Shown piece by piece: positions 8,236 to 17,533 of a DNA stretch of 64,000 nt (within the stretch, counting starts at the first letter, position 1; every line of letters starts with the position of its first letter). The translations under genes and the position numbers were made by a program. Below the pieces are notes generated by a model that saw only the letters and a program-made list of their open reading frames with translations, was not told where the DNA came from and searched no databases. Origin of the DNA: RPQJ01 sp963754535 (lineage in GTDB: Bacteria; Pseudomonadota; Gammaproteobacteria; Steroidobacterales; Steroidobacteraceae); the NCBI GenBank assembly GCA_963754535.1, contig CAVWGG010000024.1, positions 271,238-335,237 on the forward strand, written 5' to 3'.

Positions 8236-9951
8236 ATGTTTGCATTCGGCCGATGGCTGATCTCTTCCGGGCGTGTCCTCGCACCGGCACTGCTGATTGC
8301 GTTGCTGGCGATGGCAGGACCGTTCTCGTCGGCACAGGCCGACGACAGCACAGCCACACCGGGCGACGCCGATCCGAACCAACCGACCGAACTTGTCGTT
8401 GCCAACAGGCCGGTCACGACACTGCGGGCGATGGCCTTTGGCGCGAATCCGGCCGAACGGGTCGCGGCGATCACCGACGCACTCGAGGCCATGCTGCAGC
8501 GGGGCGGCCCGCTCGTCGTGTCCACTCGACCGATCCCGGAAGGCGTCGCGGTCCAGGTCGACGGCAAGTTCCTGTTCCGGATCCTGGAAGGAGACGCGAA
8601 CCAGGAGGCCGGTGAGACGACGGCCATGGCGGCAGACGTCGCGGTGCGCAACCTGCAGCAAGCGCTGAACGAGGTGCGCGAGGGCCGCGATTCCCAGGCG
8701 ATGCTCAAGGCGGTCGGCTACACGTTGCTCGCGACGACGATCCTGGCCGTCCTGCTGTGGGCCGTCATGCGCGGGTATGCCTACGCTTCCCGGCGCATAC
8801 ACGCCTTCGTCGAACTGCGGTCCGAAAAGCTGGCACCCAGCTGGAGTAGCCAGGTCGTCGGTCGCTCAGGCATCGCCGACCTGGCCGTGGTGCCAGCCAG
8901 GCTCGCCGCCTGGGCGGCAGCCCTGCTCCTCGTTTACCAGTGGGCGGCACTGGTGCTCGAATTCTTCCCTTACACGCGACCGTGGGGCGAAGGTCTCTTC
9001 CACAACCTGCTGGGCGGGCTGGGCCGCTTCGGTCGCAACATACTCAATGCAATTCCAGGCCTGTTGTTCGTCGCGCTGATTTTTTTCGTCACGCGCTTCA
9101 TCGTGCGCGTCGTCCGCGCATTCTTCGACGGCGTGCAGGCAGGCCGCATCAACCTCCACTGGATCGACGAGACGACCGCACGCCCGACGGGCCGCCTGCT
9201 GATCGCGATCATCTGGCTGTTCTCGCTCGTCGCGGCCTATCCGTACATCCCCGGCAGCGACAGCGAGGCCTTCAAGGGCATTGGCGTGTTCGTCGGCCTG
9301 ATGCTGTCGATCGGCGCGTCCGGCGTCGTCAACCAGGCCGTGAGCGGCCTGATGCTGATGTACACCAAGGCGCTGCGACCGGGTGAGTTCGTGCAGGTCG
9401 GCGAGACCGAGGGCACCGTAACTGCGGTCGGGTTCCTGACGACGCGCATCGAGACGCTGCGCAACGTCGAAGTCACGCTGCCCAACGCGTTCCTCGTCAG
9501 CAACGTGACGCGCAACCTGTCGCGACTGGCAGCCAACGGCGGCATGCGGCTCACGACGTCGGTGACGATCGGCTACGACACGCCGTGGCGCCAGGTGCAT
9601 GCCATGCTGCAGATCGCCGCCGACCGCACGGCCGGCATCTTCAGGGCGACACCCACGCGCGTGCTGCAGACCGCACTGCAGGATTTCTACGTCGAGTACA
9701 CGCTCGTCGTCTGCATCGCCGACCCGAAGCTGAAAGTCAGCGTGCTCAACGAACTGCACGCGCACATCCAGGACGTCTTCAACGAATACGGAGTGCAGAT
9801 CATGTCGCCCAACTACGAGGCCGATCCGGCCGACAAGAAGTTCGTGCCGAAGGAGCAGTGGTTCCAGGCGCCCGCGCAACCGACTGGCGAGCAGTCGGCC
9901 GCGACGCAGGCAGACGAGTCCGGCAACTCGACGCGGCTGCCTGGCAGCTGA
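8236..9951 (+). CDS. MscS-family mechanosensitive channel with large periplasmic N-terminal region
   Basis: A 571-residue inner-membrane channel. A signal-like hydrophobic segment (about 15-33) is followed by about 120 soluble residues with no recognised domain, then membrane segments at about 160-180, 215-235, 275-295 and 315-335. The pore-lining helix is the Gly/Ala-rich GVFVGLMLSIGASGVVNQAV, followed by the MscS beta domain (PGEFVQVGETEGTVTAVGFL, NAFLVSNVTRNLS). The last 50 residues are low complexity. The family gates ion flow under osmotic down-shock; whether this member does so or has a signalling role is not visible. It lies between transaldolase and a DUF3604 gene on the same strand with a 51-bp gap to the latter. 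Confidence 0.9.
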   Translation: MFAFGRWLISSGRVLAPALLIALLAMAGPFSSAQADDSTATPGDADPNQPTELVVANRPVTTLRAMAFGANPAERVAAITDALEAMLQRGGPLVVSTRPIPEGVAVQVDGKFLFRILEGDANQEAGETTAMAADVAVRNLQQALNEVREGRDSQAMLKAVGYTLLATTILAVLLWAVMRGYAYASRRIHAFVELRSEKLAPSWSSQVVGRSGIADLAVVPARLAAWAAALLLVYQWAALVLEFFPYTRPWGEGLFHNLLGGLGRFGRNILNAIPGLLFVALIFFVTRFIVRVVRAFFDGVQAGRINLHWIDETTARPTGRLLIAIIWLFSLVAAYPYIPGSDSEAFKGIGVFVGLMLSIGASGVVNQAVSGLMLMYTKALRPGEFVQVGETEGTVTAVGFLTTRIETLRNVEVTLPNAFLVSNVTRNLSRLAANGGMRLTTSVTIGYDTPWRQVHAMLQIAADRTAGIFRATPTRVLQTALQDFYVEYTLVVCIADPKLKVSVLNELHAHIQDVFNEYGVQIMSPNYEADPADKKFVPKEQWFQAPAQPTGEQSAATQADESGNSTRLPGS

Positions 9952-10002
9952 CAGGACGTAGAGACCATCCCGCAGAACTCACGACGAAGAGGCTCGCCAA
10001 CC

Positions 10003-11976
10003 ATGCACCCGAACCTGTCGCGGCTTTCAGCCGGAATTCCGAAGATAGCCGTCTACTGCCTGTGCGCCACCATCGCTGCGACGATTTTCCTCGCAACGAC
10101 GGTCCGGGCTGAAACTGAAGCAGGCCAGCCCGACAAGGCTGCGCTGCAGAAGGCGTTTCCCGCCAGGGCCGGATACTCGCCGTATGCGGGACGCAATTTC
10201 CCGACGCGCCCTTACTTCGGCGACACGCACCTGCACACGTCGTTCTCGATGGATGCGGGAGCTTTCGGCGCGAGGCTTACGCCGCGCGACGCTTACGTGT
10301 TCGCGAAGGGCAACGAGGTGACCTCGTCGAGCGGACAACCCGTGAAGTTGTCCCGCCCGCTCGACTTCCTCGTCGTTGCCGATCACTCGGATGGCATGGG
10401 ATTTTTCCCACTGATTATGGCGGGCGGGCCAGAAATGATGGCCGACCCGCAGGGCAAGAAATGGCACGACATGATCTACGCCGGGCAGGGAGCCGCCGCC
10501 GCGATGGACATCATCCAGAGCTTCGGCAAGGGCACGATATCGAAGGCGATCATGCCGTTGCCCGGCACGCAGGCCTACCAGGGCGCCTGGCAGGACACGA
10601 TCAGGGCGGCTGAAGAGGCCAACGACCCGGGTCGTTTCACGGCGTTCATCGGCTACGAATGGACGTCCAACACGGGCGGCAACAACCTGCACCGCAACGT
10701 GATCTTCCGTGACGACGCGGCCAGGGCCAGCACCGTTGAGCCGTTTACGACGATGAAGCCGCTGGGCAGCGACAACCCCGTCGACCTCTGGAAGTGGATG
10801 GCCTCGTACGAACAGAAGTCCGGCGGCAAGGTGCTCGCGATCGCGCACAACGGCAACCTCTCCAACGGGCTCATGTTCCCCACCGTGGAGGCGTTCGGCA
10901 AGCCGGTGGATCGCGCCTATGCCGAAACGCGCGCCCGCTGGGAGCGCCTGTACGAGACGACGCAGACCAAGGGCGACGGCGAGTCGCATCCGGTCCTCTC
11001 GCCCAACGACGAGTTCGCCAACTTCGAGAAGTGGGACAAGGGCAACCTCGACGGCAGCGCCGCCAAGACCAGGGACATGCTGCAGTTCGAATACGCGCGG
11101 TCCGCGCTGAAGAATGGCCTCGCGCTCGAGCAGAAACTCGGAGTGAACCCCTTCAAGTTCGGCCTGATCGGCAGCACCGATGCGCATACCGGGCTCGCCG
11201 CCGTCGAGGAAGACAATTTCTTCGGCAAGACAGCGCCGCAGGAGCCGAGTCCGGAGCGGATGACGAAGACCTTCTTCGACAACCCGGCGACGGGCGTGAA
11301 GGTGATGGACTGGGAAGTCTCGGCGTCCGGCTTCGCCGCCGTGTGGGCAACGGAAAACACGCGCGTTGCATTGTTCGACGCGATGCAGCGCCGCGAAACC
11401 TATGCGACGACCGGCCCGCGCATGATCGTCCGGTTCTTCGGCGGCTGGGATTTCGAGGCCAGGGACGCCACGAATCGATTGCCCGCGGCGATCGGCTATT
11501 CGAAAGGCGTGCCGATGGGCGGTGATCTGGGCAAGGCACCGGCAGACAAGGCTCCAACGTTCCTCGTCGCGGCAATGAAAGACCCGATGGGCGCGAACCT
11601 CGACCGCATCCAGGTCGTGAAGGGCTGGATGGACGCCAAGGGCATGCTGCACGAGCAGGTCTACGACGTCGCCTGGGGCGATGCCGACAAACGCAAGCCA
11701 GGCGCGGATGGCAAGGTTCCGTCGGTTGGCAGCACCGTCGACGTGGCGAACGCATCCTGGACGAACACGATCGGCGATCCGGAACTGATCACCGTCTGGA
11801 AGGACCCGGCGTTCGACGCCAGGCAGCGCGCGTTCTATTACGCGCGCGTGCTCGAGATCCCAACGCCACGCTGGACCGCGTATGACGCCAATCGCTTTGG
11901 CATCCAGCCGCTGCCGGGCACCACGATGACGCTGCAGGAACGGGCGTACACGTCGCCGATCTGGTACACGCCGTAG
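10003..11976 (+). CDS. DUF3604 protein, secreted, PHP-like metal site
   Basis: A 657-residue protein with a signal peptide (cleavage near VRAETEAG). The N-terminal YFGDTHLHTSFSMDAG and FLVVADHSDGMG motifs resemble the metal-binding HxH and DH motifs of PHP-fold phosphoesterases. Later features include EWTSNTGGNNLHRNVIF, LAIAHNGNLSNG and GLIGSTDAHTG, all typical of DUF3604. Length agrees with the family (600-700). The probable role is a periplasmic metal-dependent hydrolase; no substrate is known to me. It may be co-transcribed with the upstream MscS gene. A hairpin just after its stop (12001-12023) could end the unit. Confidence 0.88.
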   Translation: MHPNLSRLSAGIPKIAVYCLCATIAATIFLATTVRAETEAGQPDKAALQKAFPARAGYSPYAGRNFPTRPYFGDTHLHTSFSMDAGAFGARLTPRDAYVFAKGNEVTSSSGQPVKLSRPLDFLVVADHSDGMGFFPLIMAGGPEMMADPQGKKWHDMIYAGQGAAAAMDIIQSFGKGTISKAIMPLPGTQAYQGAWQDTIRAAEEANDPGRFTAFIGYEWTSNTGGNNLHRNVIFRDDAARASTVEPFTTMKPLGSDNPVDLWKWMASYEQKSGGKVLAIAHNGNLSNGLMFPTVEAFGKPVDRAYAETRARWERLYETTQTKGDGESHPVLSPNDEFANFEKWDKGNLDGSAAKTRDMLQFEYARSALKNGLALEQKLGVNPFKFGLIGSTDAHTGLAAVEEDNFFGKTAPQEPSPERMTKTFFDNPATGVKVMDWEVSASGFAAVWATENTRVALFDAMQRRETYATTGPRMIVRFFGGWDFEARDATNRLPAAIGYSKGVPMGGDLGKAPADKAPTFLVAAMKDPMGANLDRIQVVKGWMDAKGMLHEQVYDVAWGDADKRKPGADGKVPSVGSTVDVANASWTNTIGDPELITVWKDPAFDARQRAFYYARVLEIPTPRWTAYDANRFGIQPLPGTTMTLQERAYTSPIWYTP

Positions 11977-12000
11977 CACCGGCCGCAGATCGACATGGCA

Positions 12001-12023
12001 CGGCCGTCAGTCAGTGACGGCCG
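12001..12023. terminator. hairpin between convergent genes
   Basis: A perfect 9-bp stem, CGGCCGTCA/TGACGGCCG, with a 5-base loop lies between the DUF3604 stop and the stop of the convergent oxidoreductase gene. There is no T-run on either strand, so it may be a transcript-stabilising hairpin rather than a true intrinsic terminator. Confidence 0.5.
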
Positions 12024-12037
12024 CTGCCGGCGCAAGG

Positions 12038-12685
12038 CTAGCCGACGGCCCGGGCGATATCGCGCGATTCGATGATCGTGACGCCGCGCGGCTCGCGCTG
12101 CGCGGTGGCAATCATCGCCGCCGCAATCCTGCCGGCTTCGACCGGCCGGTAGGTTGCCGGCCCGAACCTGAGGAAAGCCTCGCTCAGGCGCTCCAGCAGC
12201 CGCGACTCCTGGCGGTCGCCGGCGATGACGGACGGCCGCAACAGGGCCAGGCTGGGCCAGCCCATCGCGCGCAGGGCGTCTTCCAGTTCTCCCTTCACGC
12301 GGGAATAGAACACCCCGGACTTCGAACTGGCACCGAGCGCACTCACGAGCGAGAAATGTCGCGCGCCGTTCGCGAGCGCCAGCTCCGCCAGGTGTCGCGG
12401 ATATTCGAAATCCACCTGGCGGAATTTCGCCTGTGACCCCGCCTTGCGGATCGTCGTGCCGAGTGCGCAGAACACGTGGTCGGCACGGAGTTCGCCACGG
12501 ACGCTGTCCAACTGCTCGAAATCGACGACTATCTCTTGCAGCTTCGGGTGCTTCGCCCGGGATCCGAGCGTGCGACGCGTGACCACCGTGACCGTGGAAT
12601 ACGAATCAGACCCCAGCAGACGCTGCAGGCACTCGCCGCCGACGAGGCCCGATGCGCCCGCAACCAGCGCGGTAAGTTTCCTCAC
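12038..12685 (-). CDS. NAD(P)-binding oxidoreductase, HTATIP2/YbjT-like
   Basis: A 215-residue Rossmann protein with N-terminal TALVAGASGLVGGECL (residues 4-19), the dinucleotide-binding glycine pattern of atypical SDRs. The family also shows HVFCALGTTIRKAGSQ and FSLVSALGASSKSGVFYSRVKGELE, where Tyr and Lys of YSRVKG take the place of the usual YxxxK. It belongs with the HTATIP2/NAD(P)H-binding group, whose substrates are mostly unknown. The start overlaps the stop of the M16 peptidase gene by 4 bases, so it is the last gene of a DUF885/M16/M16/SDR unit. No functional tie to proteolysis is evident. Confidence 0.82.
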   Translation of the reverse strand: MRKLTALVAGASGLVGGECLQRLLGSDSYSTVTVVTRRTLGSRAKHPKLQEIVVDFEQLDSVRGELRADHVFCALGTTIRKAGSQAKFRQVDFEYPRHLAELALANGARHFSLVSALGASSKSGVFYSRVKGELEDALRAMGWPSLALLRPSVIAGDRQESRLLERLSEAFLRFGPATYRPVEAGRIAAAMIATAQREPRGVTIIESRDIARAVG

Positions 12686-14097
12686 TTCGTCGCCGGGGTA
12701 AAGCGCGGATCGGTGATCTTCATCTCCGTCACCGGCCCGTACTTCGTCACCGCATCGCGAATCTTCGCCGCGTCGCCGATCAGCACCAGGGCCACGTTAT
12801 CCGGCTGCGGGAACGACTGCTCGATGGTGCTGCGAACGGCGACGGCGTCGACCTTCATCACGCGTTGCGCGTACTCGTTGACGTCCTCGGGACCGAGGCC
12901 GTAGAACAACATGTCGGCCAGGCGCGCCGCGATCTGCCCGTTGGTCTCGATCGTCGGCGGAAACTGGCCGAGGATGTAGCTCTGCGAGGACTTCAGCTGG
13001 TCGGGGTTGAGCCCGTCCTGGTGCAGGCGCGCAAGCGTGTCGAGCGCCATGTCGATCGCCAGCGTCGTCTTGCCCGTTTCGGTGTAGGACGCGATGCGGA
13101 ACGAACCTGGCTGCGAAGGGCGGCTGAATGACGAGCTGGCGCCGTAGGTCAGTCCGCTCTTGATGCGCAGTTCGGTATTGAGCATCGACGTGAAGCGTCC
13201 GCCAAAGACCGTATTGACCACCGATTGCGCGGTGCGCGCCGGATCGGTGCGCGAGGCGCCGACGTTGCCCAGCCAGAAATACGTCTGCGTCGCGCCGGGC
13301 TTGTCGACCAGCAGCACTGGCCGACCGATCAATTTTACGGGAACAGTAACGGTCGGCACGGATGCGCCGGCCTTGCGCCACTGGCCAAACGAACGCTCGA
13401 GCTTCGGCAGCATCGTCGCGGAATCAAAATCGCCGACCACGGTGATGATCAGCCGGTCGCCGCCCACCTGCTCGGCGTAATAGCGCTTGATGTCGTCGAG
13501 CTTGACCGCTGCCAGCGAGGCCTCGCTGCCGCCCACGGAGCGCCCGTACGGATGGCCTCGGAACAGCCACGCGTCGCCGTAACTGCTCATCAGGGCACGC
13601 GGGTCCGAGTCCTTCGCTGCCACGATCGACTGCACGGCCAGCGTGCGCGCTTTTTCGAACTCCGCGGCGTCGAGTCGTGGACGCTGCAGGGCGTCGGCGA
13701 CCAGTTCGAGCATCAGGTCCGCGTCGCGGGCCATGAAGCTGGCATTGACGCCTAGACTCTCGGCGCCCGCACCCGCCGTCAGCGAGCCCCCGGCGTTCTC
13801 GATGGCCTCGGCGAACTGCGCGGCGTTGCGCTTGCCCGCGCCTTTCTGGATCAGGTCGGTGAACAACGACGCCGTGCCTTCCCTGCCCGTCGGGTCTCCC
13901 AGCCCGCCGCCGCGGACCGTGACATTCATCGCGACCAGCGGCGTGTCGCGCTTCTCGACGAGTGCGACGACGACCCCGTTTGGCAGCGTCGCGGACTTGT
14001 ATGCCGGGAACTTCACGCCTTCGGCGCCCGCGGTCATCGCCATCGGCAACAGTGCGAGAGACAGCGCGAGCGAGCGCATGACGGATCGCGCGTTCAC
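12682..14097 (-). CDS. M16 peptidase-like subunit without zinc site
   Basis: A 471-residue periplasmic protein (signal peptide ending near TAGAEGVKF) with the two-lobed M16 fold: an N-terminal half beginning ATLPNGVVVALVEKRDTPLV and a C-terminal half with TYFWLGNVGAS, NTVFGGRFTSMLN and SGLTYGASSSF. Where active M16 enzymes have HXXEH, this one reads GREGTASLFTDLIQKG, so the zinc ligands are missing. In known pairs (mitochondrial MPP alpha/beta, bacterial two-chain pitrilysins) the inactive chain helps hold substrate. It overlaps by 4 bases the catalytic partner encoded upstream at 14094-15485, which supports a heterodimer. Confidence 0.9.
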   Translation of the reverse strand: MNARSVMRSLALSLALLPMAMTAGAEGVKFPAYKSATLPNGVVVALVEKRDTPLVAMNVTVRGGGLGDPTGREGTASLFTDLIQKGAGKRNAAQFAEAIENAGGSLTAGAGAESLGVNASFMARDADLMLELVADALQRPRLDAAEFEKARTLAVQSIVAAKDSDPRALMSSYGDAWLFRGHPYGRSVGGSEASLAAVKLDDIKRYYAEQVGGDRLIITVVGDFDSATMLPKLERSFGQWRKAGASVPTVTVPVKLIGRPVLLVDKPGATQTYFWLGNVGASRTDPARTAQSVVNTVFGGRFTSMLNTELRIKSGLTYGASSSFSRPSQPGSFRIASYTETGKTTLAIDMALDTLARLHQDGLNPDQLKSSQSYILGQFPPTIETNGQIAARLADMLFYGLGPEDVNEYAQRVMKVDAVAVRSTIEQSFPQPDNVALVLIGDAAKIRDAVTKYGPVTEMKITDPRFTPATK

Positions 14098-15485
14098 TTC
14101 GCGCCTCCCTTGGCCGGCGCCTTCGGTTCGGCTTTGGGCTCGAGCACGCCGACCGTGCGGTTTTCCGGGCGCAGCACCCTCGCAGCCGCAGCCTTCACTT
14201 CGTCGGCGGTGATGCTCTCGTACGCGGACGGCGCGTCGAAAAGCTTGTGGTAATCGCCATGGAATACTTCGTACTGGCCGAGCGCCTGCGCCTTGCCGCT
14301 GATGGTTTCGAGCCCGCGCCAGAAGCCGGCCAGCGCCTGGTTGCGGGCCTTGTTGATCTCGATGGCCGTCGGACCGTCCTGCGCCAGGCGCGCGATCTCT
14401 GCGTCGATCAGCTTCTCGGTACGCGTCACGTCGCCGCCCGGCGGCACGACGGCATAGACCCAGGCGAGACCCGGATCGAAGCCCGCGTCGAACTGCGTGC
14501 CGACGTCGACCGCGGCCTGCTCCTTCTCGACGAGCCGCTGATAGAGACGGGACGAATCGCCGTCCCCGAGGATCGACAGCAGCACCTCCATCACCCTTGC
14601 CTCGCGGTCAGCCGCCGCGACTGTGTGCCACGCCATTGCGATCAACGGTGCCTGGGCGTCACGCTCAATACGGAGGCGGCGCTCCCCGAGCTGCGGTGGC
14701 TCCTTCGTCGTGACGGCGGGTGGCGCGGGCTGCGCCGGAATGCTGGCGAGATACCGTTCGGCCAGCTTGAATGCCGCCTCGGGCTCGATGTCGCCCACGA
14801 CGAACATCACCGCGTTGTTGGGCGCGTAGTACTGGCGGTAGTAGTCCTGCAGGTCCGCGACCGTCCAGCCTTCGATGTCCGAGGGCCAGCCGATGGTTGG
14901 TATCTGGTAGGGATGCGCGACGAAAGCGGTTGCCTGCATCTGCTCGATGAGCGTGCCGAAGTTGTCGTTGTCGATCGACGAGCGGCGCTCGGAATACACC
15001 ACGCCGCGTTCGCTTTCGACCTTCCCGGCATCGAAGTCGAGATTGCGCATGCGGTCCGACTCGAGATCGAAGATCAGGCCGGTGACGGAGCTGGGAAACC
15101 AGTTCTGGTACACGGTGACGTCGGAGCTGGTGTAGGCGTTGTTGGAGCCGCCATTGCCTTCCATGACGCGGTCGAACTCGCCGGGCGCCCGGGTCTTCGT
15201 GCCGTTGAACATCATGTGTTCGAAGAAATGCGAAATGCCCGTGATGCCCGGCCGCTCGTTGCGGCTGCCCACGCGGTACCACGTGTACATCGCGACGTTC
15301 GGGATGTCCTTGTCCGGCCACACCACGAGCTTCATGCCGTTCGGCAGCGTGCGCGTCACGATCTGGCTGGCGCCGGGGACCTCTGGCGACGCCGCTTGGG
15401 CGGCTGCACCCGGCGCCAGCCCCAGGGCCATTGCCAGCGTCATTGCAAGAGCAAGGCCAGCGGCACTCCACGCGTCGGCCATCAT
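14094..15485 (-). CDS. M16 zinc peptidase, catalytic subunit
   Basis: A 463-residue exported metallopeptidase. The inverted zinc motif HFFEH is present in GITGISHFFEHMMFNGTKTR, and the downstream Glu is in the conserved ESERGVVYSERR helix. The signal peptide is MMADAWSAAGLALAMTLAMALG...AAQA. The frame remains open to 15809, but ATG at 15485 is preceded by AGGAC and gives a normal signal peptide, so it is chosen; an adjacent ATG at 15482 is equally possible. It starts 52 bp after the DUF885 gene and overlaps its inactive partner by 4 bases. Substrates are probably peptides in the periplasm. Confidence 0.93.
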   Translation of the reverse strand: MMADAWSAAGLALAMTLAMALGLAPGAAAQAASPEVPGASQIVTRTLPNGMKLVVWPDKDIPNVAMYTWYRVGSRNERPGITGISHFFEHMMFNGTKTRAPGEFDRVMEGNGGSNNAYTSSDVTVYQNWFPSSVTGLIFDLESDRMRNLDFDAGKVESERGVVYSERRSSIDNDNFGTLIEQMQATAFVAHPYQIPTIGWPSDIEGWTVADLQDYYRQYYAPNNAVMFVVGDIEPEAAFKLAERYLASIPAQPAPPAVTTKEPPQLGERRLRIERDAQAPLIAMAWHTVAAADREARVMEVLLSILGDGDSSRLYQRLVEKEQAAVDVGTQFDAGFDPGLAWVYAVVPPGGDVTRTEKLIDAEIARLAQDGPTAIEINKARNQALAGFWRGLETISGKAQALGQYEVFHGDYHKLFDAPSAYESITADEVKAAAARVLRPENRTVGVLEPKAEPKAPAKGGAK

Positions 15486-15537
15486 CGAAGTCCTGCGTCT
15501 CGTCGCGGCATCGTTTTGCACGAAGCGGTCTCCTGTC

Positions 15538-17352
15538 TCAACGCTGGCTGGCGATCCAGCGATCGACCTTGGCCTCGAGCACGTCGAGCGGCAGTGCGCC
15601 GTCGATGAGCACGGCCGAGTGGAACTTGCGGATGTCGAACTTCGGCCCAAGCTCCTTCTCGGCGCGTGCACGCAACTCGCTGATCTTGAGCTGGCCGATC
15701 TTGTACGCGAGCGCCTGGCCCGGGATCGCCATGTAGCGCTCTGTCTCGGACACCCGGCGCGCTTCGGCCGCGGAGCTGTTCGCGTCCATGTACTCGAGCA
15801 CCTGCTCACGGGTCCAGCCCTTCGAGTGCAGTCCCGTGTCGACGACGAGGCGGATGGCGCGCCACAGTTCGCCTTCGAGACGGCCGAAGTACTGGTACGG
15901 ATCGGTGTACATGCCGAGGTCGTTGCCCAGCGATTCGGCGTACAGGGCCCAGCCCTCGCTGTAGGCGGTGTAGCCGCCGAACCGGCGGAACTTCGGCAGG
16001 CCCTGCTGTTCGCGCTGGATCGAAATCTGGAAGTGGTGGCCCGGGTTCGCTTCGTGCAGCGACAGTGCCTCCATCGCCCACTTCGGACGAGCGCGCAGGT
16101 CGTACGCGTTGGCGTAGAAAATACCGGGGCGCGTGCCGTCTTCGTTCGCCGCCTGGTACTGCCCGCCCGCTGCGCTCTTCTCGCGGAACGGCTCGACGGC
16201 GCGCACTTCGTAATCGGCCCTGGGCAGGATCTCGAACAGCTTCGGCAGCTGCGGGTTCACGCGCTTGCGGATCGCGTCGTAGCCGGCGATCAGGTCCTCA
16301 CGCTGGTCGAAGAAGAACTGTGGATCGGTGTTGAGGTGCCTGAAAAACTCGTCGCGCGTGCCCTTGAAGCCGACCTGCTTCATCACGCCTTCCATCTCAC
16401 CGTGGATGCGCTTCACTTCGTCGAGGCCGATCTGGTGGATCTGCTCCGGCGTGTAGTCCGTCGTGGTGATGCGCTTCACGTTGTAGGCGTACCAGGCCTG
16501 GCCGTTCGGCAGGCCTTCCATTCCGTCGCTGAGCCGCGTCTTCGGCAGGTATTCGTCGCGCATGTAGTCGCGCAGCTTGCGGTACGTGGGGACGACCTTG
16601 GTCTCGATCGCCTCGCGATACGCCTTGGTCAGGCGCTCGCGGTCGGCGGCGGAGAAATCGGCCGGCATCTTCGCGATGGGACCCCAGTACAGCGAATCCT
16701 CGGGCTTGGCGACGATGTGCGCTTCGAGCTGCGGCAGCGTGCGCTCGGCGAGCACCTTCGGCAGCGTGTAGCCGCGCTTCACGCCTTCCTTCATATTGAC
16801 GATCGCCTGGTCGGCCCAGGCGACGAAGCCATCGAGGCGCTTGAGGAAGTTGTCGTAGTCCTGCACCGTCTTGAACGGCTGCATGCCATTGCCGGACCCG
16901 AGTTGCGCAAAGCTGTTGGGCGTCGAATAGAACTGGTTGAGCGGGATCAGCTCGTCCGGGAACTTGAAGCCCTCGATCTCGCGCTCGCGACCGGTCTTGA
17001 AGATGTCGTACGACAATTGGTCGGCGGCCGGCAGTGCGGCGCGATCGACGGCCAGCACGCGAGCGAGGTAGTCACGCTGCAGCTTCTGCTCGGCGGCGAT
17101 GGCGGCCGGGCTGATGCCGACGACGAAGCGGTCGTTGTAGCGCGGGTCGCCGATCGAAGTGGCCAGGATCGGGTTCTGCTGCAGGTATTCCTCGAAGTAC
17201 TCGTCGAAGATCGCGTTGAGCTTCTTCGACTCGGACTGCGCGCGGTCGACGGCAGCCGCGGGCGCAGCGGCCAGCGCGGCCGCGGGCACGACGACGCAGC
17301 CAGCCATGAGCAGGGATGAGGCAAGCAGGGCGAACCGGGACGGTCGGGTCAT
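15538..17352 (-). CDS. DUF885 family lipoprotein, probable metallopeptidase
   Basis: A 604-residue protein. The N-terminus MTRPSRFALLASSLLMAGC gives a lipoprotein signal, with the cysteine at residue 19. The DUF885 hallmark HEANPGHH plus the later EGWALYAESLG resembles a gluzincin-like zinc site (HExxxxH with a distant Glu), so a membrane-anchored peptidase is likely. Length fits the family (about 580-620). The frame extends to 17535 but the upstream part is unlike the family; ATG at 17352 has GGAAG about 6 bases before it. It is the first gene of the M16-containing unit and is divergent from the 2-oxoacid oxidoreductase operon across 181 bp. Confidence 0.9.
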   Translation of the reverse strand: MTRPSRFALLASSLLMAGCVVVPAAALAAAPAAAVDRAQSESKKLNAIFDEYFEEYLQQNPILATSIGDPRYNDRFVVGISPAAIAAEQKLQRDYLARVLAVDRAALPAADQLSYDIFKTGREREIEGFKFPDELIPLNQFYSTPNSFAQLGSGNGMQPFKTVQDYDNFLKRLDGFVAWADQAIVNMKEGVKRGYTLPKVLAERTLPQLEAHIVAKPEDSLYWGPIAKMPADFSAADRERLTKAYREAIETKVVPTYRKLRDYMRDEYLPKTRLSDGMEGLPNGQAWYAYNVKRITTTDYTPEQIHQIGLDEVKRIHGEMEGVMKQVGFKGTRDEFFRHLNTDPQFFFDQREDLIAGYDAIRKRVNPQLPKLFEILPRADYEVRAVEPFREKSAAGGQYQAANEDGTRPGIFYANAYDLRARPKWAMEALSLHEANPGHHFQISIQREQQGLPKFRRFGGYTAYSEGWALYAESLGNDLGMYTDPYQYFGRLEGELWRAIRLVVDTGLHSKGWTREQVLEYMDANSSAAEARRVSETERYMAIPGQALAYKIGQLKISELRARAEKELGPKFDIRKFHSAVLIDGALPLDVLEAKVDRWIASQR

Positions 17353-17533
17353 GGGATCTTCCGCAAGTGGGTCAGGGAATGGGCGGATCGGAAACGGCCG
17401 GTTCGCCCGGGAAGGAGGCGCAGTTTCGCAAGTTCGCGTGGTGGCGACCACCCCATCCGTGACATACACGATGCCCAATCCCGCCGTTCCAAGGCATGGT
17501 CGCTCCCCGGGCCCGGGAAGGGCGGGGAGGAAC

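Noticed and set aside
10027..11979. 650-codon open frame opposite the DUF3604 gene
   Set aside because: Antisense frame from codon bias; the plus-strand protein has clear family motifs and a signal peptide.
14671..14725. Possible haem or zinc motif in the inactive M16 chain region
   Set aside because: The apparent matches arise only in other reading frames; the true frame contains no HXXEH beyond the catalytic chain's own motif.
15139..17319. 726-codon plus-strand open frame
   Set aside because: Opposite the M16 and DUF885 genes, whose HFFEH and HEANPGHH motifs are intact; the antisense product has no recognisable domain.
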